64,000 nucleotides of DNA from Comamonas testosteroni (GCA_008727115.1 CP044131.1:1178001-1242000), one strand, 5' to 3'; positions 18,930-28,346 are shown, counted from the first letter of the stretch. The notes: generated from the sequence alone by a model not told the origin. Numbers and translations are program-made.

Positions 18930-18997
18930 TGGCTTTATTGATTGAGACGCTCTAAACTTCATCCTGTCTTTAATCATTCATCACAAGGAAACAGCAA

Positions 18998-19576
18998 ATG
19001 TCTTCTCTGATCAACACTCAAGTTCTCCCCTTCAAGACCGAAGCCTATGTGAACCGCAACGGCAAGGGTGAATTCATCACCGTGACTGAAGAGAGCCTGA
19101 AGGGCAAGTGGTCCGTCGTGATCTTCATGCCTGCTGCTTTCACTTTCAACTGCCCCACCGAAATCGAAGACGCAGCGAACAACTACGCAGAGTTCCAGAA
19201 GGCTGGTGCCGAGGTCTACATCGTGACCACCGACACTCACTTCTCGCACAAGGTGTGGCACGAGACTTCCGACGCCGTGGGCAAGGCTCAGTTCCCCCTG
19301 GTTGGCGACCCCACACACCAGCTGACCAACAATTTCGGCGTGCACATCCCTGAAGAAGGCCTGGCTCTGCGCGGTACCTTCGTGATCAACCCCGATGGCG
19401 TGATCAAGACCATGGAAGTGCACTCCAACGAAATCGCCCGTGACGTGTCGGAAACTCTGCGCAAGCTCAAGGCTGCCCAGTTCACCGCCGCCAACCCCGG
19501 TCAAGTGTGCCCCGCCAAGTGGAAGGAAGGCGCCAACACGATCACTCCTTCGCTGGACCTGGTCGGCAAGATCTAA
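18998..19576 (+). CDS. ahpC: alkyl hydroperoxide reductase peroxiredoxin subunit
   Basis: A 192-residue typical 2-Cys peroxiredoxin that reduces H2O2 and organic peroxides in the cytosol, recycled by AhpF. The peroxidatic Cys is in PAAFTFNCPTEIED, where Asn replaces the Val found before Cys in the enterobacterial sequence. The resolving Cys is in NPGQVCPAKWKEG. The SSLINTQVLPFK start is typical, and AAGGAAAC precedes the ATG. A terminator follows and ahpF begins 175 bp later, so the two may be separate or partly coupled transcripts. Confidence 0.95.
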   Translation: MSSLINTQVLPFKTEAYVNRNGKGEFITVTEESLKGKWSVVIFMPAAFTFNCPTEIEDAANNYAEFQKAGAEVYIVTTDTHFSHKVWHETSDAVGKAQFPLVGDPTHQLTNNFGVHIPEEGLALRGTFVINPDGVIKTMEVHSNEIARDVSETLRKLKAAQFTAANPGQVCPAKWKEGANTITPSLDLVGKI

Positions 19577-19613
19577 GCCTGATTGCTATCGGCTGAGCGC
19601 CAAGGCGCTCTGA

Positions 19614-19663
19614 AAGCCGGACGACGCTCAGGCAGCTGCTGTCTGTCCGTCCGGCTTTTTTTC
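19614..19663 (+). terminator. terminator after ahpC
   Basis: Arms AAGCCGGACG (19614-19623) and CGTCCGGCTT (19648-19657) enclose a 24-nt region, followed by seven T. It should lower readthrough from ahpC into ahpF. Confidence 0.8.
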
Positions 19664-19751
19664 GCCCATTTTTTGCTTGTTTGGGCGGGTAAAGGCTTCC
19701 AAAGCACTTTGCTGCATTGCATTAACAACTCTAAATTCAAAGGAATCCATC

Positions 19752-21308
19752 ATGCTTGACGATCAACTCAAAGCCCAACTCGCAGCCTACCTGGAGCGTG
19801 TGCAGCAGCCGTTTGAGCTGGTGGCTTCTCTGGATGACAGCGAGACCAGCGCCCAGATGCGCGATCTGCTGCAAACCATCCAGTCCCTGCGCAGCGACAA
19901 GATCACGCTGCGCACCGATGGCAACGACGCACGCAAGCCATCGTTCCTGCTGCAGCGCAAGGGCACTGACACCCAGCTGCGCTTTGCCGGTCTGCCCCTG
20001 GGCCATGAATTCACCTCGCTGGTGCTGGCCCTGCTGTGGACAGGTGGCCATCCACCCAAGGTGGAGCAGGACGTGATCGATCAGATCAAGGCGCTCGACG
20101 GTGATTTCAGCTTCGAGGTCTACATGAGCCTGACCTGCCACAACTGCCCCGACGTGGTGCAGGCCCTGTCGCTGATGGCCATCCTGAATCCCAAGATCAA
20201 GACCACGGTCATCGAAGGCGGAGCTTTCCAGAAGGAAGTGACCGAGCGCGAAATCATGGCTGTGCCCATGGTGTTCATGAACGGCTCCGTGTTCGGCTCC
20301 GGCCGCATGGCCATCGAAGAAATCGTGGCCAAGCTCGACACCGGCGCAGCAGCGCGTGAAGCCGAGAAGATTTCGGCCAAGGAAGCGTTTGACGTTCTGG
20401 TCATCGGCGGTGGCCCCGCTGGCGCGGCAGCCGCTGTGTATGCCGCTCGCAAGGGCATTCGCACCGGTGTGGCTGCCGAGCGCTTTGGCGGTCAGGTCAA
20501 CGACACGCTGGCCATCGAGAACTACATCTCCGTGCTGGAAACCGACGGACCCAAGTTCGCTGCCGCTCTGGAAGCTCACACCCGTGCCTACGATGTGGAC
20601 ATCATGAATCTGCAGCGCGCCGAGAAGCTGATTCCCGCAGCGCAACCCGGCGGTCTGGTGGAGGTGAAGCTTGAAAACGGCGGCTCGCTCAAGGCCAAGA
20701 CGGTGATCCTGTCTACCGGCGCACGCTGGCGCAATGTGAACGTGCCCGGCGAAGCCGAGTACAAGAACAAGGGTGTGGCTTACTGCCCGCACTGCGACGG
20801 CCCGCTGTTCAAGGGCAAGCGCGTTTCGGTCATCGGTGGTGGTAACTCCGGTGTCGAGGCGGCGATTGACCTGGCAGGCCTGGTGGCCCATGTCACGGTG
20901 GTGGAATTTGCCGACCAGCTCAAGGCCGATGCCGTGCTGGTCAAGAAGCTGCACAGCCTGCCCAATGTGACGGTGCTGACCAATGCCCAGACCACCGAGA
21001 TCACCGGTGTCAACGGCAAGGTCAATGGCCTGAGCTACAAGGACCGCGGCACGGGTGTTGAGCACCACGTGGAGTTGGAAGGCGTGTTTGTCCAGATCGG
21101 TCTGGTGCCCAACACCGAATGGCTCAAGGGGACAGTCGAGCTGAGCAAGTTCGGCGAGATCATCATCGATGCCAAGGGCCAGACCAATGTTCCTGGCGTG
21201 TTCGCCGCTGGTGACTGCACCACCGTGCCTTACAAGCAGATCGTGATTGCTGCTGGCGCAGGTGCCACGGCAGCCCTGTCGGCTTTCGATCATATGATTC
21301 GCAACTAA
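19752..21308 (+). CDS. ahpF: alkyl hydroperoxide reductase flavoprotein subunit
   Basis: A 518-residue FAD/NADH disulfide reductase that passes electrons to AhpC. The N-terminal tandem thioredoxin fold contains the redox pair in [11 protein letters not shown]. The FAD domain begins [20 protein letters not shown]. The thioredoxin-reductase-like active site is [11 protein letters not shown] and the NADH site is [17 protein letters not shown]. The C-terminal FAD segment reads [24 protein letters not shown] 19752 has AGGAATCC upstream and the usual [15 protein letters not shown] start. A terminator and a dispersed repeat hairpin follow. Confidence 0.95.
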   Translation: MLDDQLKAQLAAYLERVQQPFELVASLDDSETSAQMRDLLQTIQSLRSDKITLRTDGNDARKPSFLLQRKGTDTQLRFAGLPLGHEFTSLVLALLWTGGHPPKVEQDVIDQIKALDGDFSFEVYMSLTCHNCPDVVQALSLMAILNPKIKTTVIEGGAFQKEVTEREIMAVPMVFMNGSVFGSGRMAIEEIVAKLDTGAAAREAEKISAKEAFDVLVIGGGPAGAAAAVYAARKGIRTGVAAERFGGQVNDTLAIENYISVLETDGPKFAAALEAHTRAYDVDIMNLQRAEKLIPAAQPGGLVEVKLENGGSLKAKTVILSTGARWRNVNVPGEAEYKNKGVAYCPHCDGPLFKGKRVSVIGGGNSGVEAAIDLAGLVAHVTVVEFADQLKADAVLVKKLHSLPNVTVLTNAQTTEITGVNGKVNGLSYKDRGTGVEHHVELEGVFVQIGLVPNTEWLKGTVELSKFGEIIIDAKGQTNVPGVFAAGDCTTVPYKQIVIAAGAGATAALSAFDHMIRN

Positions 21309-21318
21309 ATCAAGCTCT

Positions 21319-21348
21319 AACGCTTACTGGGTAAGCGCTGATAGCTAT
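21319..21348. repeat. dispersed 'aagcgct…tagctatcaaaa' repeat after ahpF
   Basis: AACGCTTAC tgg GTAAGCGCT forms a hairpin, followed by GATAGCTATCAAAA, the recurrent end motif of the repeat family also seen at 23867, 34437 and 36303. It precedes the ahpF terminator. Confidence 0.55.
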
Positions 21349-21349
21349 C

Positions 21350-21379
21350 AAAAAGGACTGCCAAGGCAGTCCTTTTTTT
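21350..21379 (+). terminator. terminator after ahpF
   Basis: AAAAAGGACTGCC aa GGCAGTCCTTTTTTT: a perfect stem with a minimal loop and T run, about 42 bp after the ahpF stop. Confidence 0.85.
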
Positions 21380-21456
21380 GTGGCTGGTGATTTTTCAATC
21401 AATCGTTTTGAAGCAGGACTTTCATCCTTGAGAGCACAGAATTTGTAAGAATAATC

Positions 21457-21484
21457 TTGCAACTGAGAATTATTCGCATATACT
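21457..21484 (+). promoter_or_regulatory. Fur-box-overlapped promoter of the heme operon
   Basis: A -35 TTGCAA (21457-21462) and -10 TATACT (21479-21484) are 16 bp apart. Between and over them lies GCAACTGAGAATTATTCGC (21459-21477), an AT-rich imperfect palindrome with the GAGAATTATTC core typical of Fur sites. Iron-bound Fur would block RNA polymerase, so transcription of the heme genes under iron limitation is expected. Confidence 0.65.
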
Positions 21485-21615
21485 CAATCCATTCAGCCAG
21501 CCAATGCCGTGCCAGCGACAGGCCGCAAAGCCTCTGAGGTTTTGCCCCTGTGGGTTCTGATGCATCGATAGAAGCCAGCTCTTTTCCATTTCTATGAATA
21601 AAGAGGGTTTCTGGT

Positions 21616-23865
21616 ATGGCATCCGCCACCGCTTTGCACGCCCGCGCCATGCTGGCGCCTCGCTCCGATCTTCGTCCTCTGGTTGTGGCCTGCGCACTGG
21701 CTTGCGCTGCCGTCTCGGCCCAGGCACAGCAAACCTCCCCTGAAAGTATTCAAGTCGCTGCGGCTCATGCCGACCGCAATGCGCCCGTGATGCGCGACGT
21801 GGTGGTCAGCGCCTCGCGTGATGAGCAGGACGCCGACAGCCTGCCCATGAGTGTCGATGTCATCGACGCCAAGCAGATGGAGGAGGAGCAGATCACCGAC
21901 ATCCGCGAACTGGCTGCCAGACTGCCCAATGTGGACGTGCCCCGCGGTCCTGCCCGCTTTTCTTTGGCAGGCTCTCCCACCGGGCGCGATCAGAACAGCG
22001 GCTTCAATATCCGCGGTCTGGACGGCAACCGTGTGCTGATGCTGGTCGATGGTGTGCGTCTGCCGCGCAGCTACACCTTCAGCGCCAATGCCTTTGGCCG
22101 CGACTATCTGGATCTGGGCCTGATTCAGCGCGTGGAGATTCTGCGTGGTTCCGTGCCTGCGCTGTACGGCTTCGACGGCATGGGGGGTCTGGTCAACTTC
22201 ATCACCGTGGAGCCGGGTGACTTGCTCAAGGACGGCAAAACCCTGGGGGGGCGTGTTTCGGCAGGCTATGACGGCTCGGACAACGGCAAGCGTCTGGGCG
22301 CGACTGTGGCTGGCAAGGCCAGCGATGAATGGAGCTGGCTGATCTCGGCTGGCGTCGGACGCTCCGGTGCGCTGGAGAACATGGGCAGCAACAACGTGGC
22401 TGGTGCCTTGCGCACCACGCCCAACCCGGAAAAGGGCAAGAGCCACTCTTTGCTGGGGCGTCTGGTCTACACGCCATCGGCAGTGCAAAAGCATGTCTTC
22501 ACGCTGGAGAACGTGGACAAGCGCGCAGACTATGACTTGCTCAGCGCCCGCTCGGCGACGGTCAGTGATTCGCAGGCCGAAACCACCATGAAGCGCTGGC
22601 GTGCCACTTGGCAGGGGCAGTGGCAGCAACTGGACAGCGCCATGGCCGATGAGCTCAAGCTGATGGCCAGCTATCAAAGTTCGGACTCGCGCGAATTCGT
22701 GACCGAAACCCGCATCGGCCTGCCTTACCGCGAGCGCGACGTGACCTATGACGAGGACGCTCTGCAGCTGCATGCCCAGGCCGACAAGATGCTGCGCTTT
22801 GGCAATGGCGTCAGCGGCAAGCTCAGCTACGGCGTGGACTATCTGCGCGGCAAGGTGCAGAACACGCAGGATGGTGTGACGCCCCCGGCGGGCGAGACCT
22901 TCCCGCTCAAGCGCTTCCCCGACACGACCGAAACCTCGACAGCGCTGTTTGCCCAGGCCGAGATGCATTACGGCGCCTTCAGCCTGACGCCCGGCGTGCG
23001 TGCCGAGCACTACAGCATCAAGCCCAAGCAGGCAGGTTTTGGCCCTGCCGTCGTCAGCAATTCGGACTCCGCCGTCTCGCCCAAGCTGGGTGCCATGTTC
23101 CAGATGAACGATGCCTGGTCGGTGTACGGCAATTACGCCGCTGGCTTCAGGGCGCCGAATGCGGGGCAGATCAATGCCTTCTTCGAAAACCCGTTTGCCT
23201 TCTACAAAAGCATTCCCAACCCGAATCTGAAGGCGGAGAAAAGCAATACCTTCGAGCTGGGTCTGCGTGGCCGCATGAGTGCGCTGCGCCTGGATGCAGC
23301 TGTCTTCAGTGGTCGCTACAAAGACTTCATCCAGGACCAGGTGCTGGTGTCGGGGCAGTACGGCAACCGCAACGATCCTGCGACCTTCCAGTCCGTCAAT
23401 CTGGGGCGCGTTCATATCAGCGGCTTCGAGCTCAAGGCCGATTACGACTGGGGCCAGTTTGCCGGTGGTAACTGGCGCACCAATGTGGCCTATGGCTACA
23501 CCAAGGGCAAGGACAAGAACACCGACCTGGCGGTGGACACCATTGCGCCTCAGCAACTGGTGCTGGGCGTGCGCTACGACACGTCAAACGTGGGCGTGCA
23601 GTTCAGCGCCTCGCACTGGGCCGGTAAAAAAGCCAAGGACGCCGCCGCAGCGGCATGGCTCAGCCCCAGTGCCACGGTGCTGGATCTGAGTGCGCAGTGG
23701 CGCATCCGCCCCGGCACGCGCCTGAATGTCGGCATCTACAACCTGACCGACAAAAAGCACTGGCGCTGGGCCGATGTGCGCAATCTTGCCGGCAGCACCC
23801 AGATTGCCGACGCCTACAGCCAGCCAGGCCGCAATGTGCGTGTCTCTCTGGTTCAGGACTTCTGA
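21616..23865 (+). CDS. TonB-dependent heme/hemoglobin receptor
   Basis: A 749-residue outer-membrane receptor. A signal peptide (VVACALACAAVSAQA) ends near residue 40. The plug domain starts at RDVVVSASRDEQDADSLP, which overlaps the TonB box region, and includes FNIRGLDGNRVLMLVDGVRLP and VEILRGSVPALYG. The barrel contains the hemoglobin-receptor type FRAPNAGQINAFFENP (FRAP) and NPNLKAEKSNTFELG (NPNL) motifs and ends RNVRVSLVQDF with the usual terminal Phe. This matches the heme/hemoglobin/transferrin receptor family (HmuR/BhuR-like). It lies first in a Fur-type operon with hmuS-T-U-V. Confidence 0.93.
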   Translation: MASATALHARAMLAPRSDLRPLVVACALACAAVSAQAQQTSPESIQVAAAHADRNAPVMRDVVVSASRDEQDADSLPMSVDVIDAKQMEEEQITDIRELAARLPNVDVPRGPARFSLAGSPTGRDQNSGFNIRGLDGNRVLMLVDGVRLPRSYTFSANAFGRDYLDLGLIQRVEILRGSVPALYGFDGMGGLVNFITVEPGDLLKDGKTLGGRVSAGYDGSDNGKRLGATVAGKASDEWSWLISAGVGRSGALENMGSNNVAGALRTTPNPEKGKSHSLLGRLVYTPSAVQKHVFTLENVDKRADYDLLSARSATVSDSQAETTMKRWRATWQGQWQQLDSAMADELKLMASYQSSDSREFVTETRIGLPYRERDVTYDEDALQLHAQADKMLRFGNGVSGKLSYGVDYLRGKVQNTQDGVTPPAGETFPLKRFPDTTETSTALFAQAEMHYGAFSLTPGVRAEHYSIKPKQAGFGPAVVSNSDSAVSPKLGAMFQMNDAWSVYGNYAAGFRAPNAGQINAFFENPFAFYKSIPNPNLKAEKSNTFELGLRGRMSALRLDAAVFSGRYKDFIQDQVLVSGQYGNRNDPATFQSVNLGRVHISGFELKADYDWGQFAGGNWRTNVAYGYTKGKDKNTDLAVDTIAPQQLVLGVRYDTSNVGVQFSASHWAGKKAKDAAAAAWLSPSATVLDLSAQWRIRPGTRLNVGIYNLTDKKHWRWADVRNLAGSTQIADAYSQPGRNVRVSLVQDF

Positions 23866-23866
23866 T

Positions 23867-23919
23867 TTTGTAGCTGATGGCGCTTGATACATAAGCGCTA
23901 GAGGCTGTTTTGACTCAAA
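23867..23919. repeat. dispersed repeat between receptor and small heme-locus gene
   Basis: Contains tagctgatggcgcttg, ataagcgctagaggc and gactcaaaa, a full copy of the family. GCGCTT and AAGCGC pair across an 8-nt loop. It begins directly after the receptor stop and lies within the operon. Confidence 0.65.
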
Positions 23920-23936
23920 AACTGCGGGAGTGTGCC

Positions 23937-24311
23937 ATGTCTGTTTATGAGAACTCCGCCAATGCCCAGAGCCATTCGGGCAGCCGCGATGAGGAATATC
24001 TGCTGACTGAAACCGAAGCCCAGCTGGCCACGGTGCTGGCGCTGATGACGGGCTTTAGCCAGGGCTGCTGCGCGGCCCATCGCTCGCCCATGGCCCAGCG
24101 TGTCTCAGACCAACTGACTCGCATGGCTGAAGGGCTGGGAGGGGGCGAGCCTTCCGGTGACATGCGCCACTTTCTGCAAAAGCTGGGACAACGCTGGGCC
24201 ACGGTGGCCCAGGTGCTGGCCCAACCCGAGCAGACGGTCACCCCCAGTTTTGACGACGAATTTTCCCAACCACAACCGCACTGGCACAACAGCCCGGAGA
24301 CCCTGCAATGA
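23937..24311 (+). CDS. small hypothetical protein of the heme operon
   Basis: A 124-residue soluble, probably helical protein beginning MSVYENSANAQSHSGSRDE. It has ETEAQLATVLALMTGFSQGCC, RMAEGLGGG and LQKLGQRWATVAQVLAQ helices. His and Cys pairs (GCCAAH; PHWHN near the C-terminus) could bind heme or metal, but this is inference. The ATG at 23937 is preferred to one at 23910, which lies in the repeat. Its stop overlaps the hmuS start by ATGA, so it belongs to the heme uptake operon. I recognise no named family. Confidence 0.65.
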   Translation: MSVYENSANAQSHSGSRDEEYLLTETEAQLATVLALMTGFSQGCCAAHRSPMAQRVSDQLTRMAEGLGGGEPSGDMRHFLQKLGQRWATVAQVLAQPEQTVTPSFDDEFSQPQPHWHNSPETLQ

Positions 24312-25420
24312 ACGCCATCACATCCCCCGAAATCCACACCCTGACTGCGGTGCAAATCCGCGAGCAGTTTGCGCAAAAGCGCGAGCAAGGCCTGCGTGCC
24401 AAGGACGCTGCCGAGGCGTTGCACCTGAGCGAAGGCGCCGTCATCGCCGCCCATGGCGGTGAGCATGAGCGCGCGCTCAAGGTCGTGCCACTGCGCACCG
24501 AATGGCTGGACATCCTCAAAGGCCTGGAGGCCTGCGGCACCGTGATGGCGCTGACCCGTAACGAGTCCACCGTGCATGAAAAAGACGGCATCTATCAGAA
24601 GCTCTCGGCCCAGGGCCCGGTCGGTCTGGCGCTGAGCCGCGAGATCGATCTGCGACTGTTCTTCATGCAATGGCATGCCGGTTTTGCCGTGACAGAAGCA
24701 TCGGCCAACGGCAATCGCCCGGCCATGCACAGCCTGCAGTTCTATGACGCAGCGGGCCGTGCCGTGCACAAGGTGTTTGCGCGCGAGGCTACTGACATGA
24801 CGGCATGGAATGCCTTGGTCGAGCGTTTTGCCGAGCCATCCGCTGGTTTCGTGTTCCGCGAGCCTGCGCCCAAGCCCGCCATCAAGGCCGACAGCGAGAT
24901 CGACGTGCCTGCCATGACCCAGGCCTGGGCGCAGATGAAGGACACGCACGAGTTTTTCGAGATGCTGCGCAAGTTTGGTGCCGAGCGCCAGCAGGCCTTC
25001 CGTCTGGTGCCTCAGTATTGCGAGCGCCTGAGTGCCGATGCGGTTGCCCAACTGCTGGGCGATGCGGCAGTGGATGGCGTTTCCATCATGGTGTTTGTGG
25101 GCAGCAGCGGCTGCATTCAGATTCACACCGGCCCGGTCTCCAACATTCAGCCCATGGATGGCAAGAATGGTGTTCGCTGGATCAATGTGCTGGACAAGGG
25201 CTTCAACCTGCATCTGCGCACCGACCTCATCGACAACGTCTGGGTGGTGCAAAAACCCACCAGCGACGGTGTGGTGACATCGGTCGAAGCCTTTGATGCA
25301 GAAGGCAACAACATGGCCATGTTCTTTGGAGAACGCAAGCCCGGTCAGCCCGAGCTGCAAGGCTGGCGCGACCTGGTGGCAGGCCTGCCGCGCAAGGCTG
25401 GCGTGGCGGAGGCTGCATGA
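24308..25420 (+). CDS. hmuS: hemin-degrading/heme-handling factor
   Basis: A 370-residue cytosolic protein of the HemS/ChuS/HmuS family, which binds incoming heme and either degrades it or hands it on. It shows the family's two repeated halves: the first begins VQIREQFAQKREQGLRAKDA with LTRNESTVHEKDGIYQ, the second MLRKFGAERQQAFRLVP with VMVFVGSSGCIQIHTGP, GVRWINVLDKGFNLHLR and DNVWVVQKPT. It overlaps both neighbours by 4 bp, consistent with tight co-translation with the ABC transporter. Confidence 0.92.
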   Translation: MNAITSPEIHTLTAVQIREQFAQKREQGLRAKDAAEALHLSEGAVIAAHGGEHERALKVVPLRTEWLDILKGLEACGTVMALTRNESTVHEKDGIYQKLSAQGPVGLALSREIDLRLFFMQWHAGFAVTEASANGNRPAMHSLQFYDAAGRAVHKVFAREATDMTAWNALVERFAEPSAGFVFREPAPKPAIKADSEIDVPAMTQAWAQMKDTHEFFEMLRKFGAERQQAFRLVPQYCERLSADAVAQLLGDAAVDGVSIMVFVGSSGCIQIHTGPVSNIQPMDGKNGVRWINVLDKGFNLHLRTDLIDNVWVVQKPTSDGVVTSVEAFDAEGNNMAMFFGERKPGQPELQGWRDLVAGLPRKAGVAEAA

Positions 25421-26307
25421 GAGCGCAGTCCGTCTCCAGACGCGCCAGCCTGCAGTGGCTGGGCGCTGCAGCGGCCGGCGCAGCCCTGCCGGGGTTGGTG
25501 CAGGCCAGTGCGGTCAATGCGCCAGTCGCAGCCAGGCGGCTGGTGTCACTCAGCGGTGCACTGACCGAGGTGGTCTATCTGCTCAACGCACAGAACCTGC
25601 TGGTGGGCACGGATACCACCAGTCTGTTCCCCGTAGCGGCGCAGAAGACGGCCAAGGTTGGCTATGTGCGTCAGCTCTCTGCCGAAGGTCTGCTCTCGCT
25701 CAAGCCCGATGCGGTGATCGGCACCAGCGATGCGGGCCCACCCGTAGTGCTGGACCAGATTCGCCAGGCCGGCGTGCGTGTGGCTCTGGTCAAGGCCCAG
25801 CACAACTGGGCCGAGGTGCAGGATAAGGTCAAGGTCGTGGGCCGCGAAACCGGTCGCATGGCCGATGCCGACAAGCTGCTGGCCCAGTTGGAAGCGCAGT
25901 GGCGCGGTGTGCAGGCCCAGGTGGCCAAGGCCCAGCGCAAGCCCCGCGTGCTGTTTGTGCTGGCGCATAGCGGCAGCCCCCAGGTGGCAGGCAAGGGCGT
26001 GGCCGCCAGCGCGCTGATTGAGTACGCAGGATGTGTCAATGCCATTGACCAGTTTGACGGCTACAAGCCTTTGACGGCCGAGGCCATGGCCAGTGCCGCG
26101 CCCGAGGTCATCATCAGCACCACACAAGGCATTGAAGCCCTGGGCGGCGAGGCTGCCTTCTGGAAGCGGCCCGAGCTGGCTCTGACCCCTGCCTTTGCCA
26201 GAAAGGCTCTGGTCACGCTGGAGGCCAGCCATTTGCTGGGCTTTGGCCCGCGCCTGCCCAGCGCCGTGCAAGCCCTGCACATGCAGGCTCTGCAGTGGGT
26301 GGCTTGA
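25417..26307 (+). CDS. hmuT: heme ABC transporter periplasmic binding protein
   Basis: A 296-residue class III periplasmic binding protein. Its N-terminus SRRASLQWLGAAAAGAALPG has twin arginines before the hydrophobic stretch, so Tat export is possible. The mature part has RRLVSLSGALTEVVYLL, GTDTTSLFP, VGYVRQLSAEGLLSLKPD and SALIEYAGCVNAID, which fit HmuT/ShuT/PhuT. It delivers heme from the receptor to HmuUV. The stop overlaps the permease start (TGATG). Confidence 0.9.
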   Translation: MRAQSVSRRASLQWLGAAAAGAALPGLVQASAVNAPVAARRLVSLSGALTEVVYLLNAQNLLVGTDTTSLFPVAAQKTAKVGYVRQLSAEGLLSLKPDAVIGTSDAGPPVVLDQIRQAGVRVALVKAQHNWAEVQDKVKVVGRETGRMADADKLLAQLEAQWRGVQAQVAKAQRKPRVLFVLAHSGSPQVAGKGVAASALIEYAGCVNAIDQFDGYKPLTAEAMASAAPEVIISTTQGIEALGGEAAFWKRPELALTPAFARKALVTLEASHLLGFGPRLPSAVQALHMQALQWVA

Positions 26308-27422
26308 TGAGCAGTGTGGCAATCAAGCCGGTGCAGCAGCACGTGGCGGCAGCACCCTCGCGCTGGCGCACGCCATCAGGCAGGCTCAGCCGCAGCGCCG
26401 CCTTGCTGCTGGGCGCTGCGCTGGTGCTGCTGGCCATGCTCTGGGGCGCGGCCAGCGGTGCCTATGCGATTGCACCGGCGCAGTTGCCCGGCATCGTCTG
26501 GGACGGCGTGCGCAGTCTGTTCGGCAGCGATGTGCAAGGCGGCCCCGAGCATCTGGTGTTTCTCAATATCCGTCTGCCGCGCCTACTGATGGGCGTGGCT
26601 GCAGGGGCCGGGCTGGGGCTGGCAGGGGCTTTGATGCAAGGCCTGTTTCGCAATCCGCTGGCCGACCCCGGCCTGATTGGCGTGAGTAGCGGCGCAGCGC
26701 TGGCCGCAGGCATCACCATTGTGCTGGGTGGCATGTATCTGCCCTGGCTGCCGCGCCAGCTGGGTAGCTGGGCATTGGTGGCCATGGCGTTTGGCGGTGG
26801 CCTGGCTGTGACGGCCGTGGTCTATGTACTGGGTCAGGTCCAAGGCACGACCCGCATCGGCCTGATGCTGCTGGCCGGTATTGCCATCAATGCGCTGGCA
26901 GGGGCGGGGCTGGGCTTTCTGAGCTTTGTCTCTACCGATGAGCAACTGCGCAATCTGCAGATGTGGCTGCTGGGCAGCCTGGGTGCATCGCGCTGGAGTG
27001 CAGTGGGGCTGGTGTCGGCCGCAGTGGCACTCAGCACGCTGGCTGCACTGGTGCTGGCAAGGCCTTTGAATGCAATTGCTCTGGGCGAGGCTCAGGCCAA
27101 CTTGCTGGGCGTGGCGGTGGAGAAAACCAAGCGCCGCGCCGTGATGGTAGCGGCACTGGCCGTGGGGGCGGTGACGGCAACCACGGGCATCATCGGCTTT
27201 ATTGGTCTGGTCGCACCGCACTGGGTGCGGCTGATGGCCGGGCCCGATCATCGGGTGGTGCTGCCGGGCTCGGCCTTGCTGGGCGCTGCCTTGGTGGTCA
27301 GTGCTGATGCCGTGGCGCGCACCATTGCCAAACCGGCCGAGCTGCCGCTGGGCGTGCTGACCGCATTCATTGGCGTGCCGTTATTTTTGGCCATGCTGCG
27401 CCAGTTCAGGAGCAAGGTATGA
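26307..27422 (+). CDS. hmuU: heme ABC transporter permease
   Basis: A 371-residue FecCD/BtuC-type permease with about 9-10 membrane helices. The family signatures NIRLPRLLMGVAAGAGLGLAG, then MQGLFRNPLADPGLIGVSSG, and later GIIGFIGLVAPHWVRLMAGPDHR are complete. A GTG at 26295 is an alternative start but lies inside hmuT. ATG 26307 gives the one-base stop-start overlap. It forms the transmembrane part of HmuTUV. Confidence 0.92.
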   Translation: MSSVAIKPVQQHVAAAPSRWRTPSGRLSRSAALLLGAALVLLAMLWGAASGAYAIAPAQLPGIVWDGVRSLFGSDVQGGPEHLVFLNIRLPRLLMGVAAGAGLGLAGALMQGLFRNPLADPGLIGVSSGAALAAGITIVLGGMYLPWLPRQLGSWALVAMAFGGGLAVTAVVYVLGQVQGTTRIGLMLLAGIAINALAGAGLGFLSFVSTDEQLRNLQMWLLGSLGASRWSAVGLVSAAVALSTLAALVLARPLNAIALGEAQANLLGVAVEKTKRRAVMVAALAVGAVTATTGIIGFIGLVAPHWVRLMAGPDHRVVLPGSALLGAALVVSADAVARTIAKPAELPLGVLTAFIGVPLFLAMLRQFRSKV

Positions 27423-28234
27423 AGTCCGAATCTCTGCTGGAGTGCCGCGACCTGGGCGTTGGCGTTGTCAAAGGTCCGCGCTTGGCTACTGTGCAGGTCA
27501 AGATTCCTGCTGGCCGTTTCACGGCCATCCTCGGGCCTAACGGCGCGGGTAAATCCACCTTGATGTCCATGCTGGTGGGAGAGCGTCCACCGCAGTGCGG
27601 CCAAGTGTTGCTGGATGGTGTGGAACTAAACCGCCATGCGCCGCAGACGCTGGCCATGCGACGGGCCGTCATGCCCCAAGACTGCAGCGTGGCTTTCGAC
27701 TTCACGGCGCAGGAGGTGGTGGAGCTGGGACGCTATCCCCACCGCCAGCACGCTGGCGCTCAGGAGCCGCAGATTGTGCGCAGTGCCATGGAGCTGACGG
27801 GTGTCGATCACCTGGCCCAGCGCAGCATCAACACCCTGTCGGGCGGCGAGCGCGCGAGGGCCCATCTATCCAGAGCGCTGGCGCAGATCTGGCAAGCCCC
27901 GGAAGATGGTTCGGCGCGCTGGCTGCTGCTGGACGAACCGACAGCCGCTCTCGATCTGGCCCACCAGCACCATGCCATGCGATTGCTGCGCCAATGGGCC
28001 GCAGAGCAGGGCGTGGGTGTGGTGGCCGTGATTCATGACCTGAACCTGGCGCTGCGCTATGCCGACGATGTGCTGGTGCTGGGCGGTGATGCAGGAGTTC
28101 ACCACGGTGCTGTGCTGGAGGTACTGCAACCTGAGTTGGTGCGCAAGGTCTGGGGCATGCAGTGCGACCCGGTACGCAGCAGCGACGGTGCGCTGCAATA
28201 CATTTTTGTAGCAGACACCGCTCAGGCTGCCTGA
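27419..28234 (+). CDS. hmuV: heme ABC transporter ATPase
   Basis: A 271-residue ABC ATPase that powers HmuU. Walker A is GPNGAGKST, the Q-loop region AVMPQDCSV, the signature LSGGERARAHLSRALAQ, Walker B WLLLDEPTAALD, and the switch His is in VIHDLNLALRYAD. The LARQ variants match the heme/iron-siderophore subgroup. It starts within the hmuU stop (ATGA) and is the last gene of the operon. A hairpin at 28257-28292 follows. Confidence 0.93.
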   Translation: MKSESLLECRDLGVGVVKGPRLATVQVKIPAGRFTAILGPNGAGKSTLMSMLVGERPPQCGQVLLDGVELNRHAPQTLAMRRAVMPQDCSVAFDFTAQEVVELGRYPHRQHAGAQEPQIVRSAMELTGVDHLAQRSINTLSGGERARAHLSRALAQIWQAPEDGSARWLLLDEPTAALDLAHQHHAMRLLRQWAAEQGVGVVAVIHDLNLALRYADDVLVLGGDAGVHHGAVLEVLQPELVRKVWGMQCDPVRSSDGALQYIFVADTAQAA

Positions 28235-28256
28235 TATTTCAGTAGTTTTTTATTTG

Positions 28257-28292
28257 AATCTGAAGCAAGCCAAGCGCAGGCTGCTTCAGATT
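28257..28292. terminator. hairpin at the end of the heme operon
   Basis: AATCTGAAGCA and TGCTTCAGATT form a perfect 11-bp stem around 14 nt. There is no U tract after it on either strand, so it may stabilise the 3' end rather than terminate. Confidence 0.4.
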
Positions 28293-28346
28293 AATGAGCA
28301 GAGTAGGGCGAGGCGCTTAAAACTGGCGCACACCAACAAAGAGACA

